From Alphaproteobacteria bacterium (GTDB lineage: Bacteria; Myxococcota_A; UBA796; UBA2385), in assembly GCA_020632755.1 (NCBI GenBank), contig JACKEY010000015.1, forward strand, positions 81,290 to 145,289: a stretch of 64,000 bases of DNA, given 5' to 3'. This document shows, piece after piece, positions 10,563 to 20,019 of the stretch (the stretch's first letter is position 1; the number at the start of each line of letters is the position of its first letter). The notes beneath the pieces were generated by a model that worked only from the letters and a program-made list of their open reading frames with translations, did not search any database and was not told where the DNA came from. Both the position numbers and the translations under genes were made by a program.

Positions 10563-10704
10563 AGCGGCGCCCGGGGCGGAAGCCGCGACCGGGGCGGAAG
10601 ACGACAACGCAGGGCGGCCCGGCGTCGTCCCGCGTCGCGTGGATCCCCCCATGGCCGCCCGCGCGGACACGCCATAGGCGATCGCTCCTCCCTGGAGCGC
10701 ACCC

Positions 10705-11736
10705 ATGCCCAACGCCTACATCTCCGGCACCGGCGGCTACGTCCCCGAGCGCGTGGTCACGAACGACGATCTGGTCGAGCAGTACGGCATCGACACGACC
10801 CACGAGTGGATCCACCGCCGCACCGGCATCGAAGCCCGACGCTTCGCGGAAGCCGGTGTAGGCAGCGCAGACCTGGGCGAGAAGGCCGCCCGCCGCGCCC
10901 TCGAGGCCGCTGGCCTGCAGCCCCATGACCTGGACATGATCCTGTTCGCGACGCTGTCGCCCGAGTACTGCTTCCCGGGCAGCGGCGTGTTCCTGCAGGA
11001 GAAGCTCGGGCTGTGCGAGGGCGTGAACGCGAAGTTCGTGCCGGCCCTGGACATCCGCAACCAGTGCAGCGGCTTCCTGTACGGCCTGGGCACGGCGACC
11101 GCCATGGTGCAGAGCGGCGCCTGCAAGCACGTGCTGCTGGTCGGCGGCGAGACCCACTCGGCCGCGCTCGACCTGTCCACCCGCGGGCGCACGGTGTCCA
11201 GCCTGTTCGGCGATGGTGCGGGGGCCGTGGTCGTCAGCGCCACCGACGAAGACCGCGGCGTGCGCGGCTGGTGGCTGGGCGCCGACGGCCGCTACGCCGA
11301 CGTGCTGTGCCAGCGGGTGTGGGACATCCGCAACCGGCCGTTCATCCCCCAGGACGAGCACGGCGTCGGCCAGGTCCAGCCCGAGATCATGTGGGCCCAC
11401 ATGGAAGGCAAGAAGGTGTTCCGCGCGGCCGTCGAGCGCATGTGCGAGGCGGTGATCACCGCATGCACCAGCCAGGGCATCACGGGCGAGGACATCGACC
11501 TGTGGTGCTTCCACCAGGCCAACATGCGCATCAACCAGTACGTGGCCAACACCCTCGGCATCCCCGAGGAGAAGCTGATCCACAACATCCACAAGTACGG
11601 CAACACCACCGCCGCGACCATCCCCCTGCTGATGGACGAGGCGGTGCGCGAAGGCCGCCTGACGCCCGGCATGAAGGTCGCCGCCGTCGGCTTCGGCTCG
11701 GGCTTCACCTGGGGCTCCGCCATCATCGACTGGTAG
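10705..11736 (+). CDS. fabH: Beta-ketoacyl-ACP synthase III (FabH-type)
   Basis: 343 aa; ATG preceded by TGGAG. The thiolase-fold triad is intact: Cys121 in DIRNQCSGFLYGL, His270 in CFHQANMRI and Asn300 in HKYGNTTAATIPL. The C-terminal GFGSGFTWGSAIIDW is the normal FabH ending. These enzymes condense an acyl-CoA with malonyl-ACP to start fatty acid (or polyketide) synthesis. No other fab gene is adjacent. The next gene is an aminotransferase on the same strand 46 bases on, so the protein could serve a specialised acyl pathway instead of housekeeping synthesis. The enzyme class is firm; the precise role is not. Confidence 0.92.
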   Translation: MPNAYISGTGGYVPERVVTNDDLVEQYGIDTTHEWIHRRTGIEARRFAEAGVGSADLGEKAARRALEAAGLQPHDLDMILFATLSPEYCFPGSGVFLQEKLGLCEGVNAKFVPALDIRNQCSGFLYGLGTATAMVQSGACKHVLLVGGETHSAALDLSTRGRTVSSLFGDGAGAVVVSATDEDRGVRGWWLGADGRYADVLCQRVWDIRNRPFIPQDEHGVGQVQPEIMWAHMEGKKVFRAAVERMCEAVITACTSQGITGEDIDLWCFHQANMRINQYVANTLGIPEEKLIHNIHKYGNTTAATIPLLMDEAVREGRLTPGMKVAAVGFGSGFTWGSAIIDW

Positions 11737-11782
11737 GGCTCCTCCCGCCGCTCCCTCGCTCCCTGTTCACGCTGGAGAACCA

Positions 11783-13081
11783 GTGTCCATCGACATCTCT
11801 GCCTACCTCCCGTCGGACGGTCAGGCGGCCATGCGCCGCGCCGTCACCCCCATCATGGCGACCATGCAGGGCAGCAAGATCCTGGCCATCGCGGCCCAGG
11901 TCAAGACGCTCCAGGCCCAGGGTCGCGAGATCTGCAACCTGACGGTCGGCGACTTCTCGCCCGACCAGTTCCGGGTGCCCGACGCGCTGACGGAGAAGAT
12001 CCAGCAGTACGTGGCCGAGGGGCAGACGAACTACCCCCCCGCCGACGGTGTCCCCGAGCTGAAGTCGGCGATCTCCGACCTGTACCGCGACAAGCTCGGC
12101 CTGGACTACGGCCCGGAAGGCGTCTGTGTCGGCAGCGGCGCCCGCCCGCCGATCTACGCGGCCTGGCGTCTGTTCACGAAGCCCGGCGACCGCACGGTCA
12201 GCTTCCTGCCCATGTGGAACGTCGGCTACTACGCGCACTTCTGCGAGACCGAGCACCACTTCGTCCCGACGTCGGCCGAGAACAACTTCTTCCCGACGGT
12301 GGAACAGGTCGAGGCCCAGCTGCACGGCACCCGCCTGCTGTGCACGAACTCGCCGCTGAACCCGACGGGCACGGTCATCGATCGCGACGTGCTGGTCGGC
12401 ATCGCCAACGCCGTCGTGGCCGAGAACCGGAAGCGCGAGGCCAAGGGCCAGCCGCCGGTGATGTGGATCTACGATCAGGTCTACTGGCTGCTGACCAGCC
12501 AGGGCTCGACCCACTACAACCCGGTCACGCTGGTGCCGGACTGTGCACCGTACGTGATCCACGTCGACGCCATCAGCAAGTGGATGGCCGGCACCGGCCT
12601 GCGCGTGGGCTGGGGCGTGCTGCCGCCCTACCTGCAGGCCAAGATGAAGGGCTTCATCGGTCACGTGGGCGCCTGGGCGCCGCGGCCCGAACAGATGGCG
12701 ACGGCCTGGCTGCTGCGCGAGCCCGGCGCGCTGGACGAGTACCTGGACGGTCTGCGCACCCAGATCAACGCCCGGCTGGAGAAGATCTACGCTGCGGTGC
12801 TGGAGATGAAGGCCAAGGGCCTGCCGGTCGACGCCATCGCGCCCCAGGGCGCCATCTACCTGAGCCTGAAGGTGGATCTGTTCGACCACGGCTTCTCGAC
12901 CAACGAGGAGATCCGCGCCTGGATGCTCGAGGAAGCCGGCGTCGCGGTCGTGCCCTTCCAGGCCTTCGACCTGCCGGCCGACAGCGGCTGGTTCCGGATG
13001 AGCGTCGGCGCGGTCGGCCTGGACGAGCTGGACGGCGCTCTGGACCGCCTGGACGCCGCCCTGCGCCGCCGCCTGGGCTGA
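11783..13081 (+). CDS. PLP-dependent aminotransferase, class I/II
   Basis: 432 aa from a GTG with GGAG seven bases upstream. Fold-type I signatures are in order: NYPPADGVPELKSAI near residue 85, the substrate/phosphate region NSPLNPTGTV, YDQVYW, and the Schiff-base Lys266 in DAISKWMAGTGLRVGW. The conserved Arg near the C-terminus is likely in WFRMSVGAVG. It resembles aspartate/aromatic-type aminotransferases. No substrate can be assigned. It probably shares a transcript with the FabH-like gene upstream. Confidence 0.9.
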   Translation: MSIDISAYLPSDGQAAMRRAVTPIMATMQGSKILAIAAQVKTLQAQGREICNLTVGDFSPDQFRVPDALTEKIQQYVAEGQTNYPPADGVPELKSAISDLYRDKLGLDYGPEGVCVGSGARPPIYAAWRLFTKPGDRTVSFLPMWNVGYYAHFCETEHHFVPTSAENNFFPTVEQVEAQLHGTRLLCTNSPLNPTGTVIDRDVLVGIANAVVAENRKREAKGQPPVMWIYDQVYWLLTSQGSTHYNPVTLVPDCAPYVIHVDAISKWMAGTGLRVGWGVLPPYLQAKMKGFIGHVGAWAPRPEQMATAWLLREPGALDEYLDGLRTQINARLEKIYAAVLEMKAKGLPVDAIAPQGAIYLSLKVDLFDHGFSTNEEIRAWMLEEAGVAVVPFQAFDLPADSGWFRMSVGAVGLDELDGALDRLDAALRRRLG

Positions 13082-13163
13082 GTTCCGCCCCGCCGGCTGG
13101 CCCTGCCCCCTTGGCTGCTGCAGTTGATGGGGCTAGCCGGTGGCACGCACCGAGGAGCCCCCG

Positions 13164-13514
13164 ATGGCCGACCTGTACAACTCCGAAGAAGACTTCGACA
13201 GCGACGGCGAGTTCCGCATGGCCGTCAGCGACCTGCTCGACGAGCTGCTCGACCAGCTCGACGAGATCGAGGCCGACATCGACCCGATGCTGACGCCGGG
13301 CACGCTCAACGTGCGGTTCCCGGACGGCAACGTCTACATCCTCTCCCAGCAGACCCCGACCCACGAGCTGTGGCTGTCGGCCGAGATGACCGCCTGGCAC
13401 TTCCTGCGGCGCGGCGGCACCTGGGTCGAGCGGGACTCCGGCGAGCCGATGCTCCCGCTGCTCAACCGGCTGATGAGCGACCGGCTGGGCATGACGGTCG
13501 CGCTGACCGCCTGA
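13164..13514 (+). CDS. cyaY: Frataxin/CyaY-like protein
   Basis: 116 aa from the ATG at 13164, which has GAGGAG six bases upstream (the GTG at 13140 lacks one). The fold signature is clear: an acidic first helix (FRMAVSDLLDELLDQLDEIE), then strands GTLNVRFPDGNVYILSQQ, PTHELWLSAE and AWHFLRR. This matches the CyaY/frataxin pattern of an acidic helix, an NxQ-P-HxxWLA strand and YHF. Frataxins bind iron through the acidic ridge and modulate Fe-S cluster assembly. No isc genes are adjacent, but an Nfu-N protein lies at 46696-47223 in this window. Confidence 0.85.
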   Translation: MADLYNSEEDFDSDGEFRMAVSDLLDELLDQLDEIEADIDPMLTPGTLNVRFPDGNVYILSQQTPTHELWLSAEMTAWHFLRRGGTWVERDSGEPMLPLLNRLMSDRLGMTVALTA

Positions 13515-13644
13515 TCGCTCTTCTTTCGAGGCAGCGCGGCCCGGCCCGCACGGAGGCCCGGTGTACGCGCCGCGCCCGCGCGCGTACCGTCGGTGGATAC
13601 GCTCCGCTCGGGACCGGCGGAGGTGCAGCGGGTAGGCTGTCGCG

Positions 13645-16600
13645 GTGAAGACCCTCGCGCCCCTCCCCGAGCTCCCGGAGCGCTACCGCCCCCTGGCCCT
13701 GCTGGGCGAGGGCGCGACCGGCTCGGTCTACCGGGCCGACGATCGGGTGCTGGGCGTCGATGTGGCGCTCAAGGTGGTGCGGCCCAACCTGGCCATGCAC
13801 GCGCGCTTCCGCGCCCGCTTCGCCCGCGAGGTGGCCCTGTCCGCCCAGGTCGTGCACCCCCGGCTGGTGCCGGTGCACGACACCGGCCGGCTGCCGGACG
13901 GGCGGCCCTTCGTCGCGCTGGCCTACGCCGACGCGGGCAGCCTGGGGTCGATGATGGCGGCCGATCCCAGCCTGGGCGACGCCCTGCGACTGGTCGACCA
14001 GGTGCTCGACGCCCTGGCCGCCCTGCACGCCCGGGGCGTGCTGCACCAGGACCTGAAGCCCGCCAACGTGCTGCTGCACCGGTCCGGTGGGGTCATCGAC
14101 GCCTGGGTCGCCGACCTGGGCGTGGCCGCGGCCCTGTCCGAGCTGGCCATGAACAAGCGGTCGATCTCGGGCACGCCGACCTGGATGGCGCCCGAGCAGC
14201 TGACCGCCGCGCACCACGAGCTGGGGCCCTGGACCGATCTGTACGCGGTGGGGCTCATCCTGCACGCGCTGGTCGCGGGACCGCCCCCGGCCGATGTGCG
14301 CGCCCGCAAGTCGCAGCTGGACCAGCGGCTCGAGGCCGTGCCCGAGCTGCCCGACGGCGTGCCGGCCCCCCTGGCGCTGGTCATCCGCAACCTGCTCGAG
14401 CCCGATCCGCGCCAGCGCTACGACCGTGCCGCCGACGTGCGGCGGGCGCTGCGCGACGCGACCGCCGACCTGGACCTCGCGGCCGACGCCAACCCCGACC
14501 TGGAGATGCTGGGCGACCACTCCGACTCGGTCGGCCCCGGCGAGACCAGCTTCTCGGCCAGCATCCTGCCCGAGGCCCAGCAGGCCATCGTCGTGCCCCA
14601 CCGCGGCGTGCGCTCGGCGGTGGCCCACGCCCCCCGCTGGAACCGCGTGTCGCCCGACCGCATGCCCCTGCGGCCGCCGTCGCCCCGGACCCTGGGCAGC
14701 GGCCGCACCAGCCTGGGCCTGTTCGCCCTGCGCGACCCGCCGGTCATCGCCCGCGAGCCCATCCGCCGGCTGCTGTGGCAGAAGGCCCGCGAGACCATCG
14801 CCAGCAGCCGGCCCCAGGTCGTGCTGGTCGTCGGCGATGCCGGCAGCGGCAAGAGCCGCGTGGTCGAGAGCGTGCAGCGTGCGCTCGAAGAAGGCGGCTT
14901 CATGGAAGCCGTGGTGCTGCGCTACCACGACCCGCCCGGCGTCGACGACGGCTACCGCGGCGGCGTGCGCGAGATCCTGGCGCCGTGGAACGACACGCGC
15001 GAGCGTCTGCACGCCCGGCTGACCCGCTGGCTGGCCCGCGATCAGCAGGTCGCCCCCCAGGCCGTCGCGGGCGAAGCCGAGGTGCTGGCCCGGTGGTGCG
15101 GCTACCGCACCGAGAACGAACAGCCGGTCAACGCCGCCGTGGGCCTGGCCTTCCTGTACCGGCACCTCGACGCGCGCGCCTGGCGCGGAGGCGCCTGCCT
15201 GGTGCTCGAAGACGCCCACCTGGCCCGCGCCGAAGGCGACGGCCTGGGCATCTGCGACGCGGTGCTGAGCGAGGCCGTCGGCCGCCGGCCGCTGGTCGTG
15301 ATGGCCAGCATCGCGGCCAAGGCCCTCGAAGAAGACGAGGCGCTGGCCGCCCGCGTGAAGTCGCTGGTCGCGCGGGGCGCCCTGCAGGTGTCCTGCAACC
15401 GGATGCGCGACGCCGAGATGGAACAGCTGCTCGTCATGAGCCTGAACCTGTCGCCCGAGCTGGCCGCCGCGGTGGCCCCGCGCTGCGAGGGCAGCCCCGG
15501 CTTCGCGACCCTGATGCTGCGCGACTGGGCCGCCCGCGGGCTGCTGGTCCGCGACAGCGAGATGCACTTCTCGCTGCGCGAGGACCTGCAGGTCCAGTAC
15601 GTGCTGGCCCCCGACCTGGACAGTCTCTGCGAGCGCCGGCTGGCCGGCGCCCTGGCCACCTGCGAAGACCCCGACGCCGCCAGCATGGCCCTGGCTGGTG
15701 TGGCCCTGGCCGGCCAGGTGCCGCCGGTCAGCGTGGTCCAGGCCGTGCACCCCGAGGGCCTCGACGCCCTGCTGGCCACCGGGCTGGTCCGCCAGCAGGG
15801 CTGGCGCATCGTCTTCGAGCACCCCAAGCTGCGCGAGCTCGCCCTGTCGATGGCCGAGCAGCGGTCGGATCTGCAGTCCCTGCACCGCCGGCTGGCCGAT
15901 GCCTGGGAGGCGCTGGGCAAGCGCACCGGCGTCGAGGTGGCGCTGCCGCTCGGTCGCCACCGCCTGCGCAGCGGCGCGCCCAAGGCCGCCATGGGCCCGC
16001 TGGTCCAGGCGTCCCGCTCCGCCGTGGTCGAGGGCCGCTTCGCCCTGTCCCTCGAGGCCGCCCGGCTGGCCGAAGAAGCCGCCGAGATGGTCGGCGCCCT
16101 GCCGGGCCGCGTGATGGCCCGCCACCAGCAGGCCGAGGCGCTGCTCGAGCTCGACCGCAGCCACGCCGCGGCCGAGGTGCTCAGCGAGACCTTCCGGCTG
16201 GGCCACGTCGACCGCAACACCACCGCCCACCTCCGGGTGCAGGAGGCGCGCGCCGCCATCGAAGCCGGCGCGATGGTGCACGCCCGCCGGCTGCTCGACA
16301 ACGCCATGGCGACCTTCGAGGCGACCCGCGACCGGGTCGGTCAGGTCGACGCCGCCCGCTGGTCCGCCGTGCTGGAGCGGCTGGAGGGGCGTCCGGACGA
16401 GGCGGCCGACCTCTACGCCCGCATGCTGCGCACCAACCGCGGGGATCTGCGGCGCGAGGCGATCGCCCTGTTCGGCCTGGTCGAAGCCAGCATCGCCGCC
16501 GGTCGCCTGCGCGGCGTGGATCGCACCGTCGAGCGCCTGCGCCAGGTCGCCCGCGAGAGCGGCGACACCCGCAACATCGCCCAGGCCACCTTCGCGGGCG

Positions 16601-17589
16601 GCCTGCTGCACCTGCGCCGCAAGCACCTCCAGGAAGCCGAGCGCCACTTCCTGACGGCCCGCGCCCTGGCCGCGACGCTGGGCGCCGACAACCTGCTGCT
16701 GGCCTGCCTCACCAACCTCTCCGAGATCCACCGCTACCGCGGGGACGACAAGGAAGCCGAAGAGACCCTGCGGCTGGCGGCTCGCCTGGCCACCGAGCGC
16801 CGCTGGTCGCTCCAGGCCGCCACCTGCCGCGTGCAGCTCGGGCTGCTGGCCCTGGCCAAGGGCGCCGACCGCCTGGCCCACATCGAGATCGTGCGCGCCG
16901 AGCGCCTGCTCGAGGACCACCCGACCCACTACGGCTGGCAGGCCATCGGCATCGTGCGCGCCCTGTGGGCGGCCGAGGACGAGGAGCAGAACGAGGCGCG
17001 GGCCTGGTGGCAGCGGGCCCGCAAGGCCGGGCTGGGCCGCCAGCCGCCGCCGCCGGACCTGTGGCGGCCGCTCGAACGCCTGGGCGCCCTGGCCGAGGAG
17101 CGGGGCTGGACCGAGCTGGCCCGCGCGGCCCGCCAGCTGTCGCACACCGGCTCGGCCACGTCGACCGAAGCCGAGGTCGAGATGGAGATCGTCGAGGAGG
17201 ACGAGGAGTGGGACGCCAGCGTGTCCGACCTCTCCGCGACGGAGGTGGTCACCGGCAAGAACGCCCACCAGCTCGAGGACCCCTACATGGTCTTCGACGA
17301 GCTGCCCTCCGAGGCGCTCGACCCGCTGCCCGACGCCAACCTCGGCGTGCTGCCCGACGACGTGCCCCCGCCCGAGGACGGCCCGCCGCCGGTCCGCAGC
17401 GAGTCGGGCTTCTGGCCCGCTGTCGACGCGCCGACCGTCATCCCGACGGACGCGCCGGAGCCGCCCCCACGGCGCTCGCTGGCCAGGACCCAGGACGAAG
17501 AGGAGATCCCGACCCTGCGCGCGGACGAAGAAGACACGGCGCTGCAGCCGGCCGCGCCATGGGACGTGCCGCCGACGCGGAAGCGGTAG
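13645..17589 (+). CDS. Ser/Thr protein kinase fused to an AAA/STAND-type ATPase and TPRs
   Basis: 1314 aa, GTG start. The N-terminal kinase domain (about 14-280) has the glycine loop GEGATG (21-26), Lys43 in VALKVV, the catalytic loop HQDLKPAN (His134, Asp136), a DLG in place of DFG, and the MAPEQL motif. A P-loop follows, GDAGSGKS (397-404), with a Walker B-like LVLEDAH, as in the regulatory ATPases of myxobacterial kinases. The remaining part (about 760-1190) is helical with repeated Ala-rich TPR-like units. The C-terminal tail is acidic and Pro-rich, without a membrane segment. The architecture suggests a cytoplasmic signalling hub in which nucleotide-dependent oligomerisation controls kinase activity. 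The gene is convergent with a related kinase-less protein. Confidence 0.92.
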   Translation: MKTLAPLPELPERYRPLALLGEGATGSVYRADDRVLGVDVALKVVRPNLAMHARFRARFAREVALSAQVVHPRLVPVHDTGRLPDGRPFVALAYADAGSLGSMMAADPSLGDALRLVDQVLDALAALHARGVLHQDLKPANVLLHRSGGVIDAWVADLGVAAALSELAMNKRSISGTPTWMAPEQLTAAHHELGPWTDLYAVGLILHALVAGPPPADVRARKSQLDQRLEAVPELPDGVPAPLALVIRNLLEPDPRQRYDRAADVRRALRDATADLDLAADANPDLEMLGDHSDSVGPGETSFSASILPEAQQAIVVPHRGVRSAVAHAPRWNRVSPDRMPLRPPSPRTLGSGRTSLGLFALRDPPVIAREPIRRLLWQKARETIASSRPQVVLVVGDAGSGKSRVVESVQRALEEGGFMEAVVLRYHDPPGVDDGYRGGVREILAPWNDTRERLHARLTRWLARDQQVAPQAVAGEAEVLARWCGYRTENEQPVNAAVGLAFLYRHLDARAWRGGACLVLEDAHLARAEGDGLGICDAVLSEAVGRRPLVVMASIAAKALEEDEALAARVKSLVARGALQVSCNRMRDAEMEQLLVMSLNLSPELAAAVAPRCEGSPGFATLMLRDWAARGLLVRDSEMHFSLREDLQVQYVLAPDLDSLCERRLAGALATCEDPDAASMALAGVALAGQVPPVSVVQAVHPEGLDALLATGLVRQQGWRIVFEHPKLRELALSMAEQRSDLQSLHRRLADAWEALGKRTGVEVALPLGRHRLRSGAPKAAMGPLVQASRSAVVEGRFALSLEAARLAEEAAEMVGALPGRVMARHQQAEALLELDRSHAAAEVLSETFRLGHVDRNTTAHLRVQEARAAIEAGAMVHARRLLDNAMATFEATRDRVGQVDAARWSAVLERLEGRPDEAADLYARMLRTNRGDLRREAIALFGLVEASIAAGRLRGVDRTVERLRQVARESGDTRNIAQATFAGGLLHLRRKHLQEAERHFLTARALAATLGADNLLLACLTNLSEIHRYRGDDKEAEETLRLAARLATERRWSLQAATCRVQLGLLALAKGADRLAHIEIVRAERLLEDHPTHYGWQAIGIVRALWAAEDEEQNEARAWWQRARKAGLGRQPPPPDLWRPLERLGALAEERGWTELARAARQLSHTGSATSTEAEVEMEIVEEDEEWDASVSDLSATEVVTGKNAHQLEDPYMVFDELPSEALDPLPDANLGVLPDDVPPPEDGPPPVRSESGFWPAVDAPTVIPTDAPEPPPRRSLARTQDEEEIPTLRADEEDTALQPAAPWDVPPTRKR

Positions 17590-17596
17590 CGCCCCC

Positions 17597-17734
17597 CCCT
17601 CCGCCGGCTGCGCCGGCACCTCCCCCCGCCGGGGGCGGGGGGAGAGGGGTTCTCGGCCTCGCTTCGTCGTTCCGCCCCTCCCCCCAGCACGGCTGGGGGG
17701 AGGTGGCAGCGCCGCAGGCGCTGACGGAGGGGGG
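17597..17734. repeat. Two inverted copies of a composite GC-rich hairpin element, probable bidirectional terminator
   Basis: Between two convergent genes the same composite element occurs twice in opposite orientation. Each copy has a small hairpin plus a long G/C hairpin. Copy A has GCCGGC-TGC-GCCGGC (17603-17617) and an 11-bp stem CTCCCCCCGCC with a GGG loop (17620-17644). Copy B has a 12-bp stem CCTCCCCCCAGC with an ACG loop (17677-17703) and CAGCGCC-GCA-GGCGCTG (17707-17723). All four stems are perfect. No T-tract follows, so if they terminate transcription it is not by the classical intrinsic signal. The element looks like a dispersed REP-type repeat. Confidence 0.8.
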
Positions 17735-17750
17735 CCCCTCTCCGCGCTGC

Positions 17751-19883
17751 TCAGCCCATCAACCCCTCGGGCAGTTCCACCCGCCCGAGCTGCCCCTCGG
17801 CCGCTTCGAGCTGCCGGCGCACGGCGATGATCAGCGGCGCCAGCTCGCCGCGCTTGCCCTCGTCCACCTGGCCGGCCAGCGCCGTCAGCGAGCGCCGGTT
17901 CCAGGCCAGCCCGCGGGGGCTGCCCTTGCCGTGGTTCAGGCGCACGCTGTCGACCAGCATGCGCAGGGCCTCGGCGTGTTCGCCGCGGTCGCCCAGCAGG
18001 TCGGCCATCGCGTCGGTCGTGCGGGCCAGCCCGAGCGCGTCGCCCAGGTTCAGCTGCACCCGTGCCGCCCGCGCCAGGTACTCCCGCGCCCTGCCGTGGT
18101 CGCCGCTCGCCCGGGCCAGCCGGCCGCGGGTCTGCCAGACCCGCGCGAGCTCGCGCTCCATGCCCAGCGCGCCGTAGATCTCCTCGGCTTCCTGGGCGTG
18201 CTCCTGGGCCTTGTCCAGGGCGGCGCCGCGTTTGCCGGGCTTGGCCTGCACGGCCAGCGGCAGGCGGGCCATCAGGTGCCGGGTCTCGGCGACCTCGCGG
18301 CGGTCGGCCTGTTCCTCGGGGGTCAGCATCCGGCCCTCGCGGCGGCTGTCGCGGGCGGCCCGCGCCGCCAGGGCGCTGAAGGTGTCCAGGCTCTGCTCGA
18401 GCAGGTGCGTGGCCCGCAGGGGGTCGCCCATGGCGCAGTAGACGGCCGCCTGGTCGTTGAGCAGCCGCGCGGCGGCCCGGGCCTCGCCGGCGCGGGACAG
18501 CTCGCGGATCGCCTCGGTCAGCTCGTCCAGGGCGCGATCCAGGCTCTTGTCGTCGCCCTTGTCGTAGGCCACCGCGGCGACCAGCCGGCGGATCTCGGCC
18601 TTGAGGGCGACATCGTCGCTGTCGCCGGCTTCTTCGAGGGCAGCGTCCAGGGCCTTGGCCGCCGCGTCCAGGGTGTAGGCGCCGCCGTGGCCGCTGCCCT
18701 CCCACAACAGCTGCCCGGCCAGGGCGTGGGCGCTGGCCGCCAGCCGTCGCCGCTCCTCGGTGCGCGGCAGGCGCTGCAGGAGGGCGGTGACCTCGCTGGC
18801 GTAGGCCAGGGCCTGGTCGACGGCCCCCTGGCCGGCCAGCTGGCGAGCACTGTCCAGGTAGCGGTCGACGGCCTCGTCCACGTCGCCGGCCTGGGCGCTG
18901 TGGTGGGCGGCGCGGGCCTGCTGCTCGGCCTCGTGCGGCGGCGGACCGGCGTCCTCCTCGACCGCGGGCGCCTCCTCCGGCACCCGCACCGCGGCCTTGT
19001 CGGCGGGCAGCGGTGCCTCCTCCTCCTCCCCCTTGGACAAGAGCCGCGCCAGGCGGCGGTTCCAGGCGCTCAGCAGGCTCGGCAGCAGCTCGCCCGACAG
19101 CTGCGCGGCCAGGGCCGGCGGCAGGTGGAAGCGGCCGTCGCCCAGGTCTTCGACCGGCCAGCCGGCGTCGTGGGCGGCCTGCAGGGCCAGCAGCACGTCC
19201 ATCGGCTCGCGGTCGAGCAGGCGCGCCACGAGGGTGGCCTCGAAGCCGGACCCGACCACGGCGGCGGCCCGCAGCACCATGCGGTCGCCCGGGGCCAGGT
19301 AGGCCAGCATCGACCCTTCCGGGCGGCGCGGGGCTTCCGTCGGCGAGTCGGTGGGCCGCTCGTCGAGCACCGCGTCGTCGCCCTCGGCCTCGATGACGGT
19401 GGCGACCAGCTCGGCGACGGGCCCGATGGCCGGCAGCTCGCGCAGGCCCAGCACCAGCACGGGCTTGAGCCAGCCGGGGCGCGCCACGACGCGCCGCAGG
19501 AAGGCCAGCGTGGCGGCGTCGGCGCTGTCGACGGCCTCGAACACGATGCAGGGGGTACCGTCCACCGTGTCGGACAGGCGGTTGAGCTCCGCGACCAGGT
19601 CGCCGTCGGCGGGCCAGCCCGCGGCAGGTTCGTCGCCCAGCAGCCGTCGTCGCAGCCCGCTGCGGACCCGGTCCGCCGCCAGCTCGACCACCGGCGTGCG
19701 GTCGCCGATCAGCCGGTCCACCTGGACCTTGGCTTCCAGGATGGGGCCGAGCATCCGGGGCGGGCCGTCGCACCGCGCCCGGACCACCCACCAGCCGTCG
19801 GGCACCGCCGGCACGCCGCCGGGGGCGCCGACCAGGACGCGCGTGTGGCCGGGCGAGGCGGAGGTCCAGAGGGCGTGCGGCAT
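17751..19883 (-). CDS. Kinase-less ATPase/TPR-like protein, convergent with the kinase
   Basis: 710 aa from the ATG at 19883, with TGGAG upstream. The layout resembles the non-kinase part of the neighbouring 1314-aa protein. There is an N-terminal alpha/beta domain with a Walker B-like CIVFEAVDSADAATLAFLRR, then a winged-helix-like LAYLAPGDRMVLRAAAVVGSGF segment (about 250-320). The C-terminal half is Ala/Arg-rich and helical, with TPR-like repeats (about 380-690). The expected Walker A is degenerate: LVGAPGGVPAV lacks the Lys-Ser/Thr. It probably binds protein without hydrolysing ATP, or is a scaffold for the kinase system. That link is inferred from architecture and position only. Confidence 0.82.
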   Translation of the reverse strand: MPHALWTSASPGHTRVLVGAPGGVPAVPDGWWVVRARCDGPPRMLGPILEAKVQVDRLIGDRTPVVELAADRVRSGLRRRLLGDEPAAGWPADGDLVAELNRLSDTVDGTPCIVFEAVDSADAATLAFLRRVVARPGWLKPVLVLGLRELPAIGPVAELVATVIEAEGDDAVLDERPTDSPTEAPRRPEGSMLAYLAPGDRMVLRAAAVVGSGFEATLVARLLDREPMDVLLALQAAHDAGWPVEDLGDGRFHLPPALAAQLSGELLPSLLSAWNRRLARLLSKGEEEEAPLPADKAAVRVPEEAPAVEEDAGPPPHEAEQQARAAHHSAQAGDVDEAVDRYLDSARQLAGQGAVDQALAYASEVTALLQRLPRTEERRRLAASAHALAGQLLWEGSGHGGAYTLDAAAKALDAALEEAGDSDDVALKAEIRRLVAAVAYDKGDDKSLDRALDELTEAIRELSRAGEARAAARLLNDQAAVYCAMGDPLRATHLLEQSLDTFSALAARAARDSRREGRMLTPEEQADRREVAETRHLMARLPLAVQAKPGKRGAALDKAQEHAQEAEEIYGALGMERELARVWQTRGRLARASGDHGRAREYLARAARVQLNLGDALGLARTTDAMADLLGDRGEHAEALRMLVDSVRLNHGKGSPRGLAWNRRSLTALAGQVDEGKRGELAPLIIAVRRQLEAAEGQLGRVELPEGLMG

Positions 19884-20019
19884 GGGCGGCTCCAGGATGC
19901 GGAGGAGGAGCGTATCGGGGCGGAGGAGGGCGGGGGGCCACGGCCTGTCGCAGGTGGGGTGGGGGAACGACCGGGACGCGCCCGTGGCACCCTGCCGACG
20001 CCCCTCTCCCGGAGCATCG

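Noticed and set aside
10563..10704. Small gene between the GH19-like and fabH genes
   Set aside because: The stretch has a duplicated CCGGGGCGGAAG but no start with a ribosome-binding site other than that of fabH.
17620..17703. Classical rho-independent terminators
   Set aside because: The stems are strong but no T-tract follows on either strand, so I list them as a repeat element with possible terminator function only.
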